Assembly: GCF_027409185.1 (NCBI RefSeq)
Contig: NC_084462.1
Location: 47,610,679 to 47,674,678 of the forward strand
DNA length: 64,000 nt
Direction: 5' to 3'
Source: Cynocephalus volans
Taxonomy: Eukaryota; Chordata; Mammalia; Dermoptera; Cynocephalidae
Shown here one piece after another: positions 23,721-37,009 of this stretch. A model generated the notes under the pieces. It was not told the origin of the DNA, did not search any database, and saw only the letters and a list, made by a program, of their open reading frames with translations. Position numbers and translations under genes: made by a program. Numbering within the stretch: the stretch's first letter is position 1; each line of letters starts with the position of its first letter.

Positions 23721-26164
23721 GCTTTATATCAAATTGTACTTTAAATATTTGATTTAGAGTGTTCATCTGCAATGATTAAGGAAGTAGTTAATTTTTAATA
23801 ATTCACCAATGCTTAGGTGAGCAGGTTCAGACAGTTTCAAAATATATTTGTTGAATAAGGGTTGGGGGGCAGGTTAATTCATGCCTAAGGCACATAAGGT
23901 TTCCAAAGGGCTTTGTATATATAAGTCATTTATTTTATAACTATTCCTTGCATAGTTAACTCTCCAAATCTCCAACAAGGTGGGCTGAAAGACCTTGAAT
24001 AATGTTCAAATTAAGAAGAATTAAAAATATGAACCAAGAAGGACAGAAGAAGGGAAGTATGTGAAAATGTACGTGTTCAGTCTCGCTACTATTTCCTGGA
24101 GTCAAACTTGGTTTAAAACATAATAAGCAGACCCCAGCTTGTCATACCTACTTTCTCCCAGGGGTTTGAAATTGTAATGAAAGCATTTTAACTCAGTGGT
24201 AACTGGATTAGAGTAATGCAAGAACCTGCCACCTTGGGACCTCCTGCTTATGTCTCGGCCTGAATAAATGTGCATGGAAATTGTTTTAAACTGATGGCTG
24301 TGCAGGATCACAAGTTATAGTAATGTTGACAGTCTCAGCTTGGAACCTGGCAAAACAGCAAAAAAAGGTGGAACAGGGATTGAAAACAGCTCATTTGCTG
24401 ACATGAAAGCAGCGCTCAGAGGTTTAGATGTACAACCTTTGCAGGTCAATGGTGACAATATTTGCAAAGTGCCACCAGCATCTCTACTGCAAATTGAAGC
24501 AACTTAATACGAATCCTTGCTGCAAATCTAAAGCAACTTGATTTCTTTTTCAGCCTCCAGGACTCATAAGAGCCATAAGGAGAAGTTTCTCAGACTTAAA
24601 GTGTGCAAAAGGATACTAAATCTTCCATCTCCTGGAGGCCAGATAGGAAATGAAAAGGTATAGTTGTCACATTCTGTCACAGCAGAATATCTTGGAAGTA
24701 ATCCAATCAGTTTGTTCCCTTCAAAAGTGGCCGCTGTTTCCGTGTGAGTTCCGCCTTCATTATTTCGCAGGTTTATTGTACTCTGTCACAGAGGCAAAAC
24801 ATCTGTTGATGAAGACGGGAGGAGAAGGAGATTCTCCATCTTCCTGATGCACATTCACAAAGAAGTCCTGGTGAATTTACTGCCAGTGAAAAGTGGCAGC
24901 TTGTCAGTTTCCAAGATCCTAGCTTTGGGGAGACACCAAATGCTTCCTGACTAAGACCAAACAAAGTGTGTGTTTTCCAAACCATGTCACTGCACCCTAG
25001 TGTCAGATTTGGCAAAGTGGACACAGAAAGGATGATTCAGAAGGGACCTAAAAATTGCGTTTTGATTCCCCATAATTCAGTACTTTCATAGAAGTTCAGC
25101 TCTGCTTCCAATAAAGCCAAGTTGTTTCCTCAGGGAGATTCAATTGGAGTTCATAGAATTCATAGTTTTCATAGAATTTTCTTTGGGTCCATAGAACCAG
25201 TGAAATAACTCCTGTCCTAAATCTATTTCAGCAAGAACTCCAAAATATCATGTGGTTCTGTTTCCTTCCTTCAAGCAGAATATAGTAGGCTCTCCATTAT
25301 ACAGATCAGGTAAGTGAGGTTCAGGTATCAGGTGAGTTTTACATATGGCATGTGGTGACATGATTCTAAATCGTAGATCAGGATTATATTTTACTCACCA
25401 AGAACCAGCATCCAAGAGAGGGTCTGGCATGAGGTATGTGCTTCACTTCGCAAATGCTCGTTGAATTGTTTCTTACTAGATCAATAACCAGCATGAAAAA
25501 CTCGCTTTCCCATAACCCTTTGTAAAGTGTCATTGCCCACAATTACTTTATGTATCCTTTTATTTGTTTATGAGTTTGTATCTTGACTCCTCGCATAACG
25601 ACTGTGGGCTTCTCAGAATCTACACTTTATCATGACTTTAGATAGTTTGGATTTTTAACTAGCTTTTTCACATATCGATGTAACTTGGTTTTGAATTTTC
25701 CTCAATTTTTGAGTTAAGATGAAAATAAATAAAGTATGTAATGAACTGAGAAGGCATGCCAAAAACTATTCATGTTTTTCTTCAGTTTTGAAAGAGATAA
25801 TGCCTTGCTTTTGACTGAAATGAACAAACAAGGAGGCAATATTAAGGGATGACTTCTATCCTCTTTTTTTTTTTTTTTTACTTTTTAAAATCCTCTTTTT
25901 ATTTCTGTTTTGTCATGTGTATGTGTTTGTGTGTGTAGGTGTGTAGTGTGTTTGTGTCTACATTATTTTTTTTCCTTCTCTTTTTATACCTTGTACACCT
26001 TATCTGTCTGCTGTTCTATAAAGAAATCAGAGGCCATGACACTAGACACCGTGTGAACTTTTAAGTTGGATGCACGGAACCAACCCGCAAAGTTTCCCAG
26101 ATATGCCAAGAGCAAGCAACTATTTCAAAGTCATATAATGGACACAGGCAGCTGGTATATTTAG
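23721..26164. other. Unassigned non-coding DNA
   Basis: No gene was found. Short frames at 24102-24311, 24650-24847 and 24773-25024 lack domains. 25280-25460 contains weak MIR-like text. A T-run of about 18 lies at 25864-25881 and a degenerate TG-rich stretch at 25915-25956. Confidence 0.45.
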
Positions 26165-27250
26165 TATCTAAGGAGCAGCTTTTTCTTTTCTTTCTGCTTT
26201 TTCTTTTTTTTTCCTTTTCCTTCAGTAGAAGCTAAAACTTTATTATAAAACCACAGATAAGTATATCAACTGCTAGGAGGCTGGCACAGGAGAATACAAG
26301 AAAATAAGAGATAAGGGAATTTGGTCAAATACAAAAAGTACTGTGGAATTTAAACCAAATGACAACAGATAAGGCTGTCTCTGAGTTTCTATTAAAAATG
26401 TAATAAATAAAAAATCCAAAAAAATTTTTTTACAGGCTCAGGACTTTTGTTCCTATATTACTCATCATAAATGTATAGAATTTTCCATCAAGGCAGGGCT
26501 TCTATTCACAGTTGCAGAAATACACTTTGCTGGAGTCAGGTTAAAGATGTGACAGCTTCAGATTGATGCCCTGTGAGCCTTTCAGTAAAGTTCATCATTT
26601 GAATAAATAGACTTTATTTACACACTTAAGGAAGTAGCCCCATAAAACTGCATGGAGGCCTAGTACTAAAAGCAGGAGTAATTCAATAGAAATCACCAGG
26701 AATCAAAACACAGATGATGCTTTTCGGGGAAAATTCATTGTGTTTTTATCTTATCATTTTATTATTATTTTAAATGCTTATAATTTTTTTAAGGACCCCA
26801 AAATACCCTGAAGAATGGATCTTACTGATATCTCATGTTCCACTATGGAGTTTAAATCGACCTAAATCAGATGGGTCTTAATAAAGTAAACACCTGCCCT
26901 CCACCTCCAATGATTTGCATAGATTCATGTAGACCACCTCAGTGCCTATGGCCCTTTTGACCACAGGGTAGGGAGAGAGCTTAAGATCTGGACAAAAAGG
27001 GACAGTAGTGGATCCATGGGATGACAGCACCTCTAGGGCTTGCAACTTGAGTGGGATCCGTGGCCTCTGTTAAAGTGGTCCGTGTGTCTGCTCCATCTCT
27101 GGAGGGCAATAGCCCTAAGTCATTAAATGTCTCCCCGCATAATATGGCACATTCATCAGCCTCAGCATCCCTCAAGCTCAGTTTATATCTATCTTGGGAT
27201 GATCCATGGAAGGAAAAGATCACCCTACTCGGATTGTAGGTATTCAAGCC
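26165..27250 (-). pseudogene. Possible 3' end of an unidentified retrocopy
   Basis: Read on the minus strand, a polyadenylation signal AATAAA (26237-26242) is followed after about 17 nt by a degenerate A-rich tract of about 45 nt (complement of 26172-26222). That is the layout of a processed mRNA end. Upstream (26243-26980) is AT-rich, UTR-like sequence with another AATAAA complement near 26610. A minus-strand open frame (26981-27247) has no domain I recognise. I found neither a parent gene nor a convincing target-site duplication, so this could also be a real terminal exon, an unrelated repeat, or chance. Confidence 0.3.
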
Positions 27251-27294
27251 ATTTTATTTTGTTCTGTCTTTTGTTCTTATGTAATATGCATATA

Positions 27295-27374
27295 CGAGAG
27301 GACTTCCAAAACTTTGTGGAAAATGGAATTGAAAGATAATATGAATCTTTCCATAAACTTTGCGAAGACCCCTG
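27295..27374. mobile_element. 80-bp mariner-type MITE, copy 1
   Basis: An 80-bp element lies between TA dinucleotides (27293-27294 and 27375-27376), as expected for Tc1/mariner target sites. The ends are inverted repeats, 'gaggacttccaaaactttgt' (27298-27317) against the reverse complement of 'ctttgcgaagacccc'. The centre 'gaattgaaagataata' (27326-27341) is shared exactly with the second copy at 53332-53413. With almost no sequence between the inverted repeats, it is a miniature non-autonomous element. Confidence 0.85.
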
Positions 27375-29758
27375 TATATACCTTTTGTCTAGTTGAATTT
27401 ATATTTTAAAGCATTTATTTATGATAATTTTAGAGCATCATATCTATATATCTCAGTAGACTCAGAAAGAATAGACCAGGTCTTATGTAATTCTTTATAC
27501 TAAGGTTCCTGCCAGCTTAGAAGGGGGGGAAACAATATTGTCAACTTTCAGGAATAATTTCTATTGAATATGGCAACAGATCCTTCCTCGGCATAATAAA
27601 TTTAGTGCCATAAATAGGTCACCTTTTAGTAATAGCATTGGGTATTAAATCATGAGTGTAACAACAAGCAAAACCAGAGTCTATCAGGAATAGGTTGTGT
27701 GGATAATTGTGACATTTATAATCTCATAATTCAACATCTATGTATTTTTTTAAAAAGGTCAAGTTTTGAATATCCTACTACTTTTTATTATCAAATCTTA
27801 TATTTTCTGGGCCTAGGATTATGTTAGTGTTCAGAAGGTATTGAGGAATTCAGACTCAAGTGGAACATAAAAGATGAGAATCAAATCTCCCAAAATTAAC
27901 TGTTAAGATGCTTAAAGAATCATTACAGCTAGGAAATCTGTGACCACTTTAAAAAAATATAAATTTTTTTGCCATTTTTTAAACTACCTAGTTCTCTTAC
28001 TGAAAACAATTTAAGATTTGATAGCAACAGAACATTTCCACTCATTTATAAAGGGGATTCTCATAAATCTTTGTGGCTTCTGTGCTGTGGCCCAGAATAA
28101 GGAATGAACATGAGGTTGGATAAAGGCTGAACACCTTGCTCTCCATTCCTCCTACTATTTTTGTGAAAATTCTGCTTTGGTGTTATCTCTAAAGAGTCAT
28201 GTAGAATTCTTTGTCACCCCATGCAGAAATATTTGATTAATGAGTAACTGCAATTAAATGAATTACTACATGTAAAATGTCTAGGATAGTGTCTGGCACA
28301 GAGTGCTCTGTAAATGCTGGTGACATACTTATGATTAATTTATTATTTGTATTTGTCAATTTAGATTTCTAGATGAAAACACAATTATTAGGGTCGTAGA
28401 ATTTGTCAGGGCCCCTAGCAAAACAAAAATCTATAAAACCTGCGATTGTTGACAGAATATGGATATAAGTCCTTATTTTTCTTTAATTAATTTTTTAATT
28501 TAACCATTGATGTTAAATTTTAAAAATTATTTGTTTTATATATTCATAACTTTATATCATATGAAAAATAATGAAGTCCTGTCACCATGAGAATTAATTT
28601 AAAAATAATTTTATTTAATATATTGATCAATGAAGCTGTGCTATAACTTGATGACATCTTGAGTTTTATAGCTATAAACCTCATTTGTGGGTGAGTTTAT
28701 ATGGGTGCATATGGGTGTAATTATCTGTCCAGCTTCTATTTGTGTGAATCTAGAATGCCCCGTGGGCAGACTCGAGCTCTTCCTTTGTGTTTCACAAATC
28801 CTGAGTACTGCTCATATCTATAAGTGTCTCTGTGCAAAAAACAAAAAAGAGAGCGAGAGAGAATTTTTTTCTTAAATCTTCAGCTATTAAAAGGTAAGTT
28901 CTCTAGAGGCCTTTTCAGATATTATGTGTATATATATGTATGTCATATAAATGAAAATATCACATATTGATCTATTTAATCTCATTCTGTGGTTATTTGA
29001 AGTTTTAGTTGTGCTAACTGAAACACAAGATAGGTTTTATACTTTTTCAAAATGAAATTATTTTTTCAAATATTTTTGGGCTTTAGCTTCCTGTTAAATT
29101 ACTCAGATTATGTAATGATATCTCTGAAAATACTGATATAATTAGATAAAGTAGCATAAATGAGCCTGTTTAATTTTCAGATCTACCTACAACAGCATCC
29201 ATACTAAAATATTTCTAAATCTACCATGTTGGGGAATAATGATTAGGAATGCATTTGATTTAAATCTAGTAATTAAAAAACAAAAACTAACTTAGTTTTT
29301 TCTTCTCAATAGCAACATCTTTGACTTCATGTACAAATTATTCCTAAAGTCTTGGTCATAATCTTATTAAATATAATAGACCATTTTTGGTAATTGATCA
29401 TTTACAATAGCTTTAAAATAATTAAATGCTTACCTAGAACAAATCAATTAACAAAATTTTTGTTTGTTTTATGTTATTAAATTATCTTAACAACAGTGAA
29501 AAGGTCAGCATTTATTAAGCACTTTAACTATTATAAAATTGTTAAGAAATATTTCACAAAATGGTTATGCCTTGAATTAGTTACACCTATTGCTTTTTTT
29601 AAACCTTAATAGCTTCCATATTTAAGTAATTCTGCATTTATTTAACAGATAAACTCTGTTTTAATTATAGAAGAATGTTGATATATTATTTCATAATAAT
29701 TCTGCCCAGTAAAATTGCAATAGGTTGTTTCACTGCTGTCATTTCAGCAGAGCTAAAG
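27375..29758. other. Unassigned AT-rich DNA
   Basis: No gene was recognised. A possible short MIR/L2 tail ('gatagtgtctggcacagagt', 28284-28303) is the only named-repeat hint. The short open frame 28687-28875 has no recognisable domain. Confidence 0.4.
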
Positions 29759-29782
29759 ACACACACACACACACACACACAC
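29759..29782. repeat. (CA)n microsatellite
   Basis: About 12 AC units. The open frame through it is an artefact of the repeat. A smaller TG run lies at 30162-30177. Confidence 0.95.
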
Positions 29783-30214
29783 TCTCACACAAATGTTCAG
29801 TTCATCAAGCTGTTACATCGCCAACGTGTATGTGTCTTTGTGTATGTTACACCCTCTAAATTCAGGTGGCCTCAAGCTGTGCCATATAACTCCAGCCTCA
29901 ATTAAACTTTCCAAGGTCAGCAGTGCTGTACCAGGTCAGACATAAATAAGGCAGAGGATAGTCCTAGGGTACAGAAAAGCCATATTTATTCTTTATCCAC
30001 AGTTCATGGCTATCAAATGAAGCCTAGCAGAGAGGAAAGACAGGATGAAAGGTGAACTTTCAAAAGGTTATACCTAAATGTAACCTTTGTTAAAAAAGTA
30101 AAATCAGCGTATGTATAATTCAAGACACAATGAATTAACAGTGTATGCATATGTCTGTGAATGTGTGTGTGTGTGTATTTTTTTTTTTTAAGAATACAGC
30201 TTTAACCAGAGCTC

Positions 30215-30390
30215 AGTGGAAAGCATGTTGGTTTGATTCAATATCATTAGCCCTGATGTCAAGAGACCCAATTTCGAATTTCCTTTGAACTACTAACTAG
30301 TACGGTAAACTTAGATTCATGTTATCACTCTCAGTTTTCTCTTCCATAATATGAGAAGTTTAAAGTAGATAAATCTATTGAATTTTCAAG
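30215..30390 (+). repeat. MIR-like fragment
   Basis: 'gatgtcaagagacccaattt' (30256-30275), the 'ctaactagtacggtaaac' segment (30293-30310), 'tcactctcagttttctcttc' (30325-30344) and 'cataatatgagaagtttaaa' follow the MIR order of D-domain, CORE, 'cctcagtttcc' block and tail. The copy is diverged. Confidence 0.6.
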
Positions 30391-30539
30391 TTTAAATTCT
30401 ACTTGAGTCTCAATTTCACCCAAATAGTATTAGTTAACAAAGATCGAATAAACTAAGTTAAAGATAAGAAATTGAGAGAATATATCTGGTCATACACAAT
30501 ATACAGGGATTACTTTTAGAACATATAATGAAAAGTTAT

Positions 30540-30745
30540 AACAAAGTGAAGACAAATTTACCAAAAAATGTACAAATAAAATTAACAGGTAATCCACTGA
30601 AGAAGAAATCAGATTAGCCAATAAACACCTGAAAAAATAATTTAGGAAATGCAAACTAAACCACAATGTTCTACCATTGTACATTTACTAATTTTACCAA
30701 ATTAATAAGTCTGACCATGTTGAGGATGAGTTAGGAGTGAGATTC
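30540..30745 (+). mobile_element. L1M ORF2 3' fragment, sense
   Basis: 'gaagaagaaatcagattagc' (30599-30618), 'caataaacacctgaaaaaat' (30620-30639) and 'aggaaatgcaaactaaacca' (30643-30662) correspond to the conserved ORF2 C-terminal segment that codes for the 'Q.ANKHMK..' stretch. The frame is lost. Confidence 0.7.
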
Positions 30746-31349
30746 CCAAATTGTTAACAAAGGTGTGCCAGAGCATCCCCCCCCCAATCACATGGGCTCC
30801 ATAGGATATTTTAGAAACTTGAGGGAACAACAAAGAAATCTGTTGAGCAGTATGTGTGATCCACCAGCTTGAGGGAACTCATAGTTTCAATTTTAGATTG
30901 TGCTACGTTCTCTTTGATGATATCAGATCTTTGCAAAATTTTACAATGCTTGTTGTAATAAAAAGAAAGAACCTAGAGACCAACAAGCAATTATGGACGT
31001 TATTAGGAAGAAATCCAGTCTGTTATTCTCCTCTAGTACCTAGCACAGTGCTCTCAGTTGGATGAACTGGGGTTTGATTCTTAATTTAAGCATGGGGCAG
31101 TAAACTCATTAGTAGCCTCTGCAAGCACATGACTTCTGATATTTCTCACAAGCTGAACAATAAGTACTAAATGGGGTAAATAAATTGGATAAGAAATAAA
31201 AGAAAGGAAAAAGAGATAGAGAATGCAAAGCTCTGCAAAATGGATTAAGGAAAAGAGGAAGTCTTCTGGGTAGGTGGCACAGGTTTCTAATTCCTTTTCT
31301 CCCACTCAGATATCCATGAGAAGTAAGATTGACAGATCTAGAGAAAACA
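30746..31349. other. Unassigned DNA
   Basis: No gene or named repeat was recognised. A C-run of about 9 lies at 30777-30785. Confidence 0.4.
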
Positions 31350-31440
31350 AAAACAAAACATAGGACATACTTATTCTAAAACACAGTTTGTTGTTTAGCT
31401 AAAATTCAAATTTAATTGGGCATCTTGTATTTTATTTGAC
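31350..31440. repeat. Half-copy of the palindromic repeat seen at 6705-6885
   Basis: 'aggacatacttattctaaaa' (31362-31381), 'aaaattcaaatttaattggg' (31400-31419) and 'gcatcttgtattttatttga' (31420-31439) match the right half of the element at 6705-6885 and, reversed, its left half. Only one arm is present here. Confidence 0.6.
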
Positions 31441-32329
31441 AGCCCTATAAGAAACTGACCAATAAGATATCAGGAAAGCAGACAGCAGCACTCAAAATTA
31501 GGGAACTGACTATCTTCATAGTAGGACTTTTGAGGACTTTCTGTAGGTGAAGGGCAAAGGTTGCAAGAATGAAGTACTCGGAAGAGTCAAAGAGCTGAAT
31601 CACAATTCCTGTCCCATGAGAAAGGAAGATCCTTAAGAAGAAAATGCCACAGTCCCTGTGGGAAAACAAGGAAACAAACAGGAGTTCTTGACTTAGACAG
31701 GTGAGTGTGGTCTGTGAGGCAGTACGAAGCAGAAAACTGAAGCTGAAGGAAGGGTGAGCAACTAAAGAAAATGCCTCTGTTCATAAAAAGAAAATGCAAG
31801 AGGGTAAAGGGCATTGCCACGATGAATGTAGCAGATAATCTGAAAGAGGAGAAAATAAACTAGAGATGTAGCTCAGCTGACCCAGGGGTGAATCAAAATA
31901 AAGATTACTACAATGGGAATTTTGAGATATTAAAAGATTTGTATTGAATGTGCATGTAGGCCTGAAAACATTTGGAAAAATGAAATATAAATCACTTGAA
32001 AGTAATGATTTATTAATTATAATTTGGATAAAATTCCAGATTTTGTGAATAAAAACTAACTGGGGAGTGGAATGGACAAAAGCTATAAAAACATACTAAA
32101 TTTGTGAATATATATATGTTCCATAACTCTTGATTCTTGACATGCATAATTAGAAAAAAATAGATCCAAGTAGAGTTGGGCAAACACACACACACATACA
32201 TACACAACATTTAGTCTTTTGTAGTCATACTTGAAAGTTGGCTGTTAATAACTTATTTTTATAAATATGTATTAAAATTATAACAAAATGAACACAGACC
32301 AGTGATCATTAAATGTACATACCAGTTCA
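31441..32329. other. Unassigned AT-rich DNA
   Basis: Overlapping minus-strand frames at 31445-31820 have no recognisable domain. A short CA run lies near 32184-32195. Nothing else was recognised. Confidence 0.4.
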
Positions 32330-32480
32330 TCATCATCACATAACATTTACTGACTGCTTGTAATAGGCACTGTTCTAACTTCTTTACATCAGTTATCTCG
32401 TTTAATTCTTACAAAACTCTGTGATGCGGATATTGTCATTTGCATTTTACAGGTAAAAAACTGAGTCACAGTAACAGGTA
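32330..32480 (+). repeat. MIR, sense
   Basis: 'gtaataggcactgttctaac' (32361-32380), 'ctcgtttaattcttacaaaa' (32397-32416), 'tctgtgatgcggatattgtc' and 'tttacaggtaaaaaactgag' (32446-32465) are close to the MIR CORE and tail consensus. Confidence 0.8.
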
Positions 32481-33989
32481 TAGGATACTTATGCATCAGT
32501 GTGTGCATAGAATATCAGGGAGCCATGTATCAGATGCTATCACATGTAATGTCCTAGAAGCCTCAACTATAGAATTTCTTAAAGACAGTTTACTGATAAC
32601 AACCCCATTATGGTTATATAATCTCTATATTCTTAAACATATTTTAAATACATGTAGGAAGAAATAACATTTTTGAATTACATACAGGTATCAATAAATC
32701 TTCTATAAATTTTAGAAGCAAAATTCTGAAATACAATTCTAGCATATTGCATTTACTGGTATAAACAAAACAATAACATAATATGTCCAATGGGAATTTA
32801 ATTAAAAATACAAGAATGATTACTCAGTAGAAATCTATAATTACAACTCAAAATCAATGCCTAAAATAAGAAAAAACATATACACATGAACATACTGTTT
32901 AAAGCCAAAAAATAAAAACATTACATATCATTCACTATTGAATCTTTTAAAACTTTGGCAAATTCGAAGCAGAGGATTTTTAAAAATATGATTAAGAATA
33001 CCTACATCTGGTCCCCAAAACATAGGCACTTAATGATAAAGTACTAGAGCAGGGCTGGGTACTACTGTTTGGTCTGGATCATATAGGGTTGTGTAAGGTT
33101 TGAATAACCAGGCTGGAGTTATAACAGATGGTGATAGACACAGCTCAGCATCAACAGTCTCACATTTGACTGACATTACCCTCTTATGTGGCCAGGTGGT
33201 CCCCTAGAGTTTTTGAGTTTCTATTATTTTGCCTAGAGTGATTTCAGTTAGGGTTTGGGACAAGACAAAGAGACTTATTATTATCATTTTAAAAAACAAA
33301 AAGTATTCTGAGCTAATTTAATATTACAAGAAAAAGAGATAAAATTTTTAATACAATTCTAGCAATAAGAAAAATTTTACTAGTTGCATATTTTTGACCA
33401 TATAAAGAAAATAAACTTCATGACATCATCAAATGTACAGATATGCAAAATATAAGCTAATCTATAATTTCCTTACACACTAAAAAAATAAGCAGTCAGA
33501 AACCCCCTAAAACAAAAGAACCTATTTACAAAAGTTACAAAAATGTAAGAAAATCAAGCATAAGCTTATCAAACATTCACAAGACCAAGATCCGCAATGT
33601 CATAAAATTTTTCTCTGGAAAATGAAAGTTTTAAAAAACTTTAAAAACTTTAAATAAATGGCTAGTTTGTAAGTTTTTGAGTTGGAAGAATCAATATTGT
33701 AAACATGTCAATGACGTCTGTTTGTTGGTTCACTCATTCATTCCCTCAAGATTACCTAGTAAATACCTATTCTAGACCTTAGAACAAACTAGGAGTCAGA
33801 GGCACTGTGGTAAATATTCCAATTGGAGTTTTGGAAGTGGGCAAATGCTTCTGAAATGTAAAGGGAAGAATGCACAAAGGGAAGCTTGCTCTACCTGTAG
33901 GATAATAGCACTCATTTAATGGGGCACGAGCAGGAGATGAGAAAGACCCATAACAGGAGAAGATGAGAAAGCCCTAAAAATAAAAAGGC
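32481..33989. other. Unassigned AT-rich DNA
   Basis: No gene was recognised. 33015-33270 is a little less AT-rich and may be an old repeat, but I cannot name it. Confidence 0.4.
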
Positions 33990-34690
33990 CAAAAATTAAT
34001 GTCTGGTCATATTGGGTGTTGGCAAGGATTTGTGGGAAGGAAGAACTGATGTGTTGTTTGGTGAAGTGGAAATTGGCAGAATTGATTTAGAAGACAATTT
34101 GATAACACCTAGCAGAGTTGAAGATGAATGGACTTCGCTTCCTCACATTGCTGCTCCTTGGTGCCTCCTCTTAAGAAATGCTCACACTTATGCACAAAAA
34201 GATGGGCTAAAAAATGTTCACCTCAACATTCTTTGCAATAGGAAAAAAAAGTGGAGATAAGGGGAGAGAATATGCTTATTCATGTAACAGCATAAACTTT
34301 GCACATACACGTTATTAAATGAATTAACTGTGTCAACATGCATTGAAATGTATAAATCTTTAAAAAGTTTGCCAAAAAGAAAGGATGCATACAGCATGAC
34401 GACATTTGCATGACTTTTTTAAAAAAGAAAAGTATACATATTTCACAGATACAACCAAGTGTATGAATGTCCAGAAACAGACATAGACTGAAAACTGTCA
34501 ACTTCAACATGGTAGTTATATCTAATAAAGGATGGAGGAAGATAGACCAGAGCTTATAAGCTTTTAGATACAGTTGTAATTTTATTTTTTATTAATATTT
34601 AGTATCTGCTTAATATTGGTATTAACATTTAGGTACCCGTTATAAAGTTGGTTAGATTTATCAATGTTCGAAATCTTTGATAATTAAGAA
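33990..34690 (+). mobile_element. L1M 3' end, sense
   Basis: 'gggtgttggcaaggatttgt' (34014-34033) followed by 'aagaaatgctcacacttatg' (34173-34192), 'gcacaaaaagatgggctaaa' and 'caacattctttgcaatagga' (34224-34243) is the order of the last ORF2 codons of an old L1. After it come 'gtataaatctttaaaaag' and UTR-like sequence. The frame at 34012-34260 is derived from this and is not a gene. Confidence 0.7.
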
Positions 34691-34799
34691 ATAAGTTAAG
34701 AAAATGAAAGCTCCCAACCTTAAAATGTAATGCTTGATAATTTGAAAGCATTAAACAAGAAAAAGAAAGTTCTTAATATAAAATTTTATGGGAACAACA

Positions 34800-35095
34800 G
34801 GATAACTTGCGTATATTAACAATCACTCCATAGAAAATTTTTTAATAACATGGATAAATGTTTATGATATATTAAGTGAAAATAACATATCAAAGAAAAT
34901 ATATACAATGATCCTAGTTTTGTGATTTAAAACACATATATGTAAAATATAATTGAAGAGTATACAAGAAAATTAAAAGTATTTGTCAGAATCAGAATTT
35001 AACATTTTTCTTTTGATTTTTTTTTCAATTAATCAAAATTTGTATGTATGTTTATAATTCTTAGTTTTAAAGGTGGATATATAAAGAGACAGATG
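34800..35095 (+). mobile_element. L1M 3' end, second fragment
   Basis: 'tgatatattaagtgaaaata' (34865-34884), 'tatacaatgatcctagtttt' (34901-34920) and 'ttgaagagtatacaagaaaa' (34953-34972) match the L1M segment after 'ATATATTAAGTGAAAA..CAAG', including 'TATGATCCCATTTTTG'. It may be a separate copy from 33990-34690 because the segments partly repeat the same L1 region. Confidence 0.6.
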
Positions 35096-36329
35096 ATATT
35101 AGAAAGAATAAATGTTTTAAAACTTGCTAATCACCTACTATGCTTCAGGCATATTACTGAATAAATTAGACCACTCCATACTGCAATCCAGGGTATAAGC
35201 CAATTGCTGATGAGATGCATTTAAAGAATCAGGAAAAGGATCTTGTATCTAGAAAGAACTCAATCATATAGAGTAGAGTGGTTTGCTCAGTGTATTTGGG
35301 TTTTACTTTAGCTGGCATTTCTTTAGACGGTTGATAAGCACAGTCAAGGGCACACTGGTAACGAGCTAAGTCTGAGGAGGAGGAAGGGAGGTTTGTTAGA
35401 GAGTGTTGCTATCTATAACTTAAGAATAATAATGCCTATTTCACAGGGTTTTTAAAAAAATTTTACACCAGAAATTATTGACAAAACCTTTTAGTTCATG
35501 ATAGGCACTCAATAAATGCTAATTTAATCTGATACTACAAACATGCCTTTAAAGAGAAATTTTTCTTTTAACATACGCCTTCTTCACTAACTGGCACATT
35601 TTTTCTTTTCTTATTCACAGCCGTATAGGGCCTGTTTTAAAGAAATTTGCATCAAGAAATTCGCTCTTCCTTTTGTTTCTCAAAGAAATTCAGCAACACA
35701 CCTGTAGACCCAACCTGACACCATTAATACCCAGCTCTAAGTCCTACAGATGTAATTTGCCCTCTCCTACATATTTTATCCTTAATATTGGAAGATTAGC
35801 ATGGCATAAAAAAATTACCTTCACTGGTCCCTGTTTCCTATTAAAGTCTTTGCAATCATCTCAAAGAGAGTAAAGATATTAATTAAGGGACAGAAACCTG
35901 GTACCTTTGCAAGTCCAAGTTAGGTGAGTTACAACATTTACTGAATTATTAATACCTTATAAAGAAAAAAAGAAGGTGTGTTCTACACTATGTTTTGTGA
36001 GGTGGCTTCAGTCTGCTTGAACTTTGTAGCTGATCTTTTATCCAGAACTTGGATTACAGCTGCAAGCAAACTCAACAGCAGGAGTGAGACAGGGCTCCTT
36101 TTCCAAGGGCTGACTGGGGACGCTGCAAAACAAAAGCGCCCCACATTCTCATCGGCAAATTCACTTGTAACATGAAGACTGACACAAAGTTCACAACCAT
36201 CCTTGCATTAAGTGTACAGGAGGACAGAGAGGAGAGCCGGAAAGGAGTAACTTCTAGTAATGGGTAAGACGTTATCAGTAATGATCAGGGATTTGCAGTT
36301 GATAAAATTCTTTCCCATACTGAATTAAA
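35096..36329. other. Mostly unassigned DNA
   Basis: A weak MIR piece ('cacctactatgcttcaggca', 35132-35151) and a MIR/L2-like tail ('ataggcactcaataaatgct', 35501-35520) are present. No gene was recognised. Short frames at 35673-35873 and 35978-36175 have no recognisable domain. Confidence 0.45.
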
Positions 36330-36555
36330 TTTGATTATTATGACAAGTCAGTGAATTCAGGGATAGGGTGGGTAAAATTTATTATAGATGTGCCACTGCG
36401 AGATACTCTGCTGAGCACTTCAGATGTGATAACACATTTAAAACTGTGTGTGTTATAGTTCTTGCTTTCTGGGTAGAGAGTCTGATGTCTAGAGAGGAGG
36501 GGTGATGTGACACCCCACATCACACAGCGTGGCTGAGCCAGGATTCGACCCTAGA
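36330..36555 (+). repeat. MIR-like fragment
   Basis: 'ctctgctgagcacttcagat' (36406-36425) with 'gtgataacacatttaaaact' and the tail 'cagcgtggctgagccaggat' (36525-36544), 'tcgaccct', follows MIR sense order. Confidence 0.65.
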
Positions 36556-37009
36556 GAAATGAGGTGGGGACAGTGTGACTGTTTGAAAAGGTGTCACAGA
36601 AATTCTTCCCAGGGAGGGAAGTGTTGTGAGAGTTGTGAAGATGTTTTGCTAAATGCTCGATGCGATAGATTTGTGTAACTCTAGAGAAGGATTTGGATGT
36701 CTTGATGCCATGAGGCAGGTGGGGTAGTAGATTGTTGTGGGAGGGAGAAGACATAATGAATAGGGAAAACCTGCTCAACATGGGATGGACATCCTCACCA
36801 TGAATTGCTATAGCCTGTTAAACTGATGAATGTGGTTTTTTGTTTGTTTGGATTTTTTTTTTTTGGTAGGGGACATGTGGACATGGAAGAGCAAATTTTA
36901 CGTAGGTGTAAAGGTAGTAGGAAGAGAGAACAGTGCTTAGAAATGTTATGGGTACTCAGGATGGGGGATTACCATCCTAAAGCCACATTGATGTGAAATA
37001 AGTTATACT

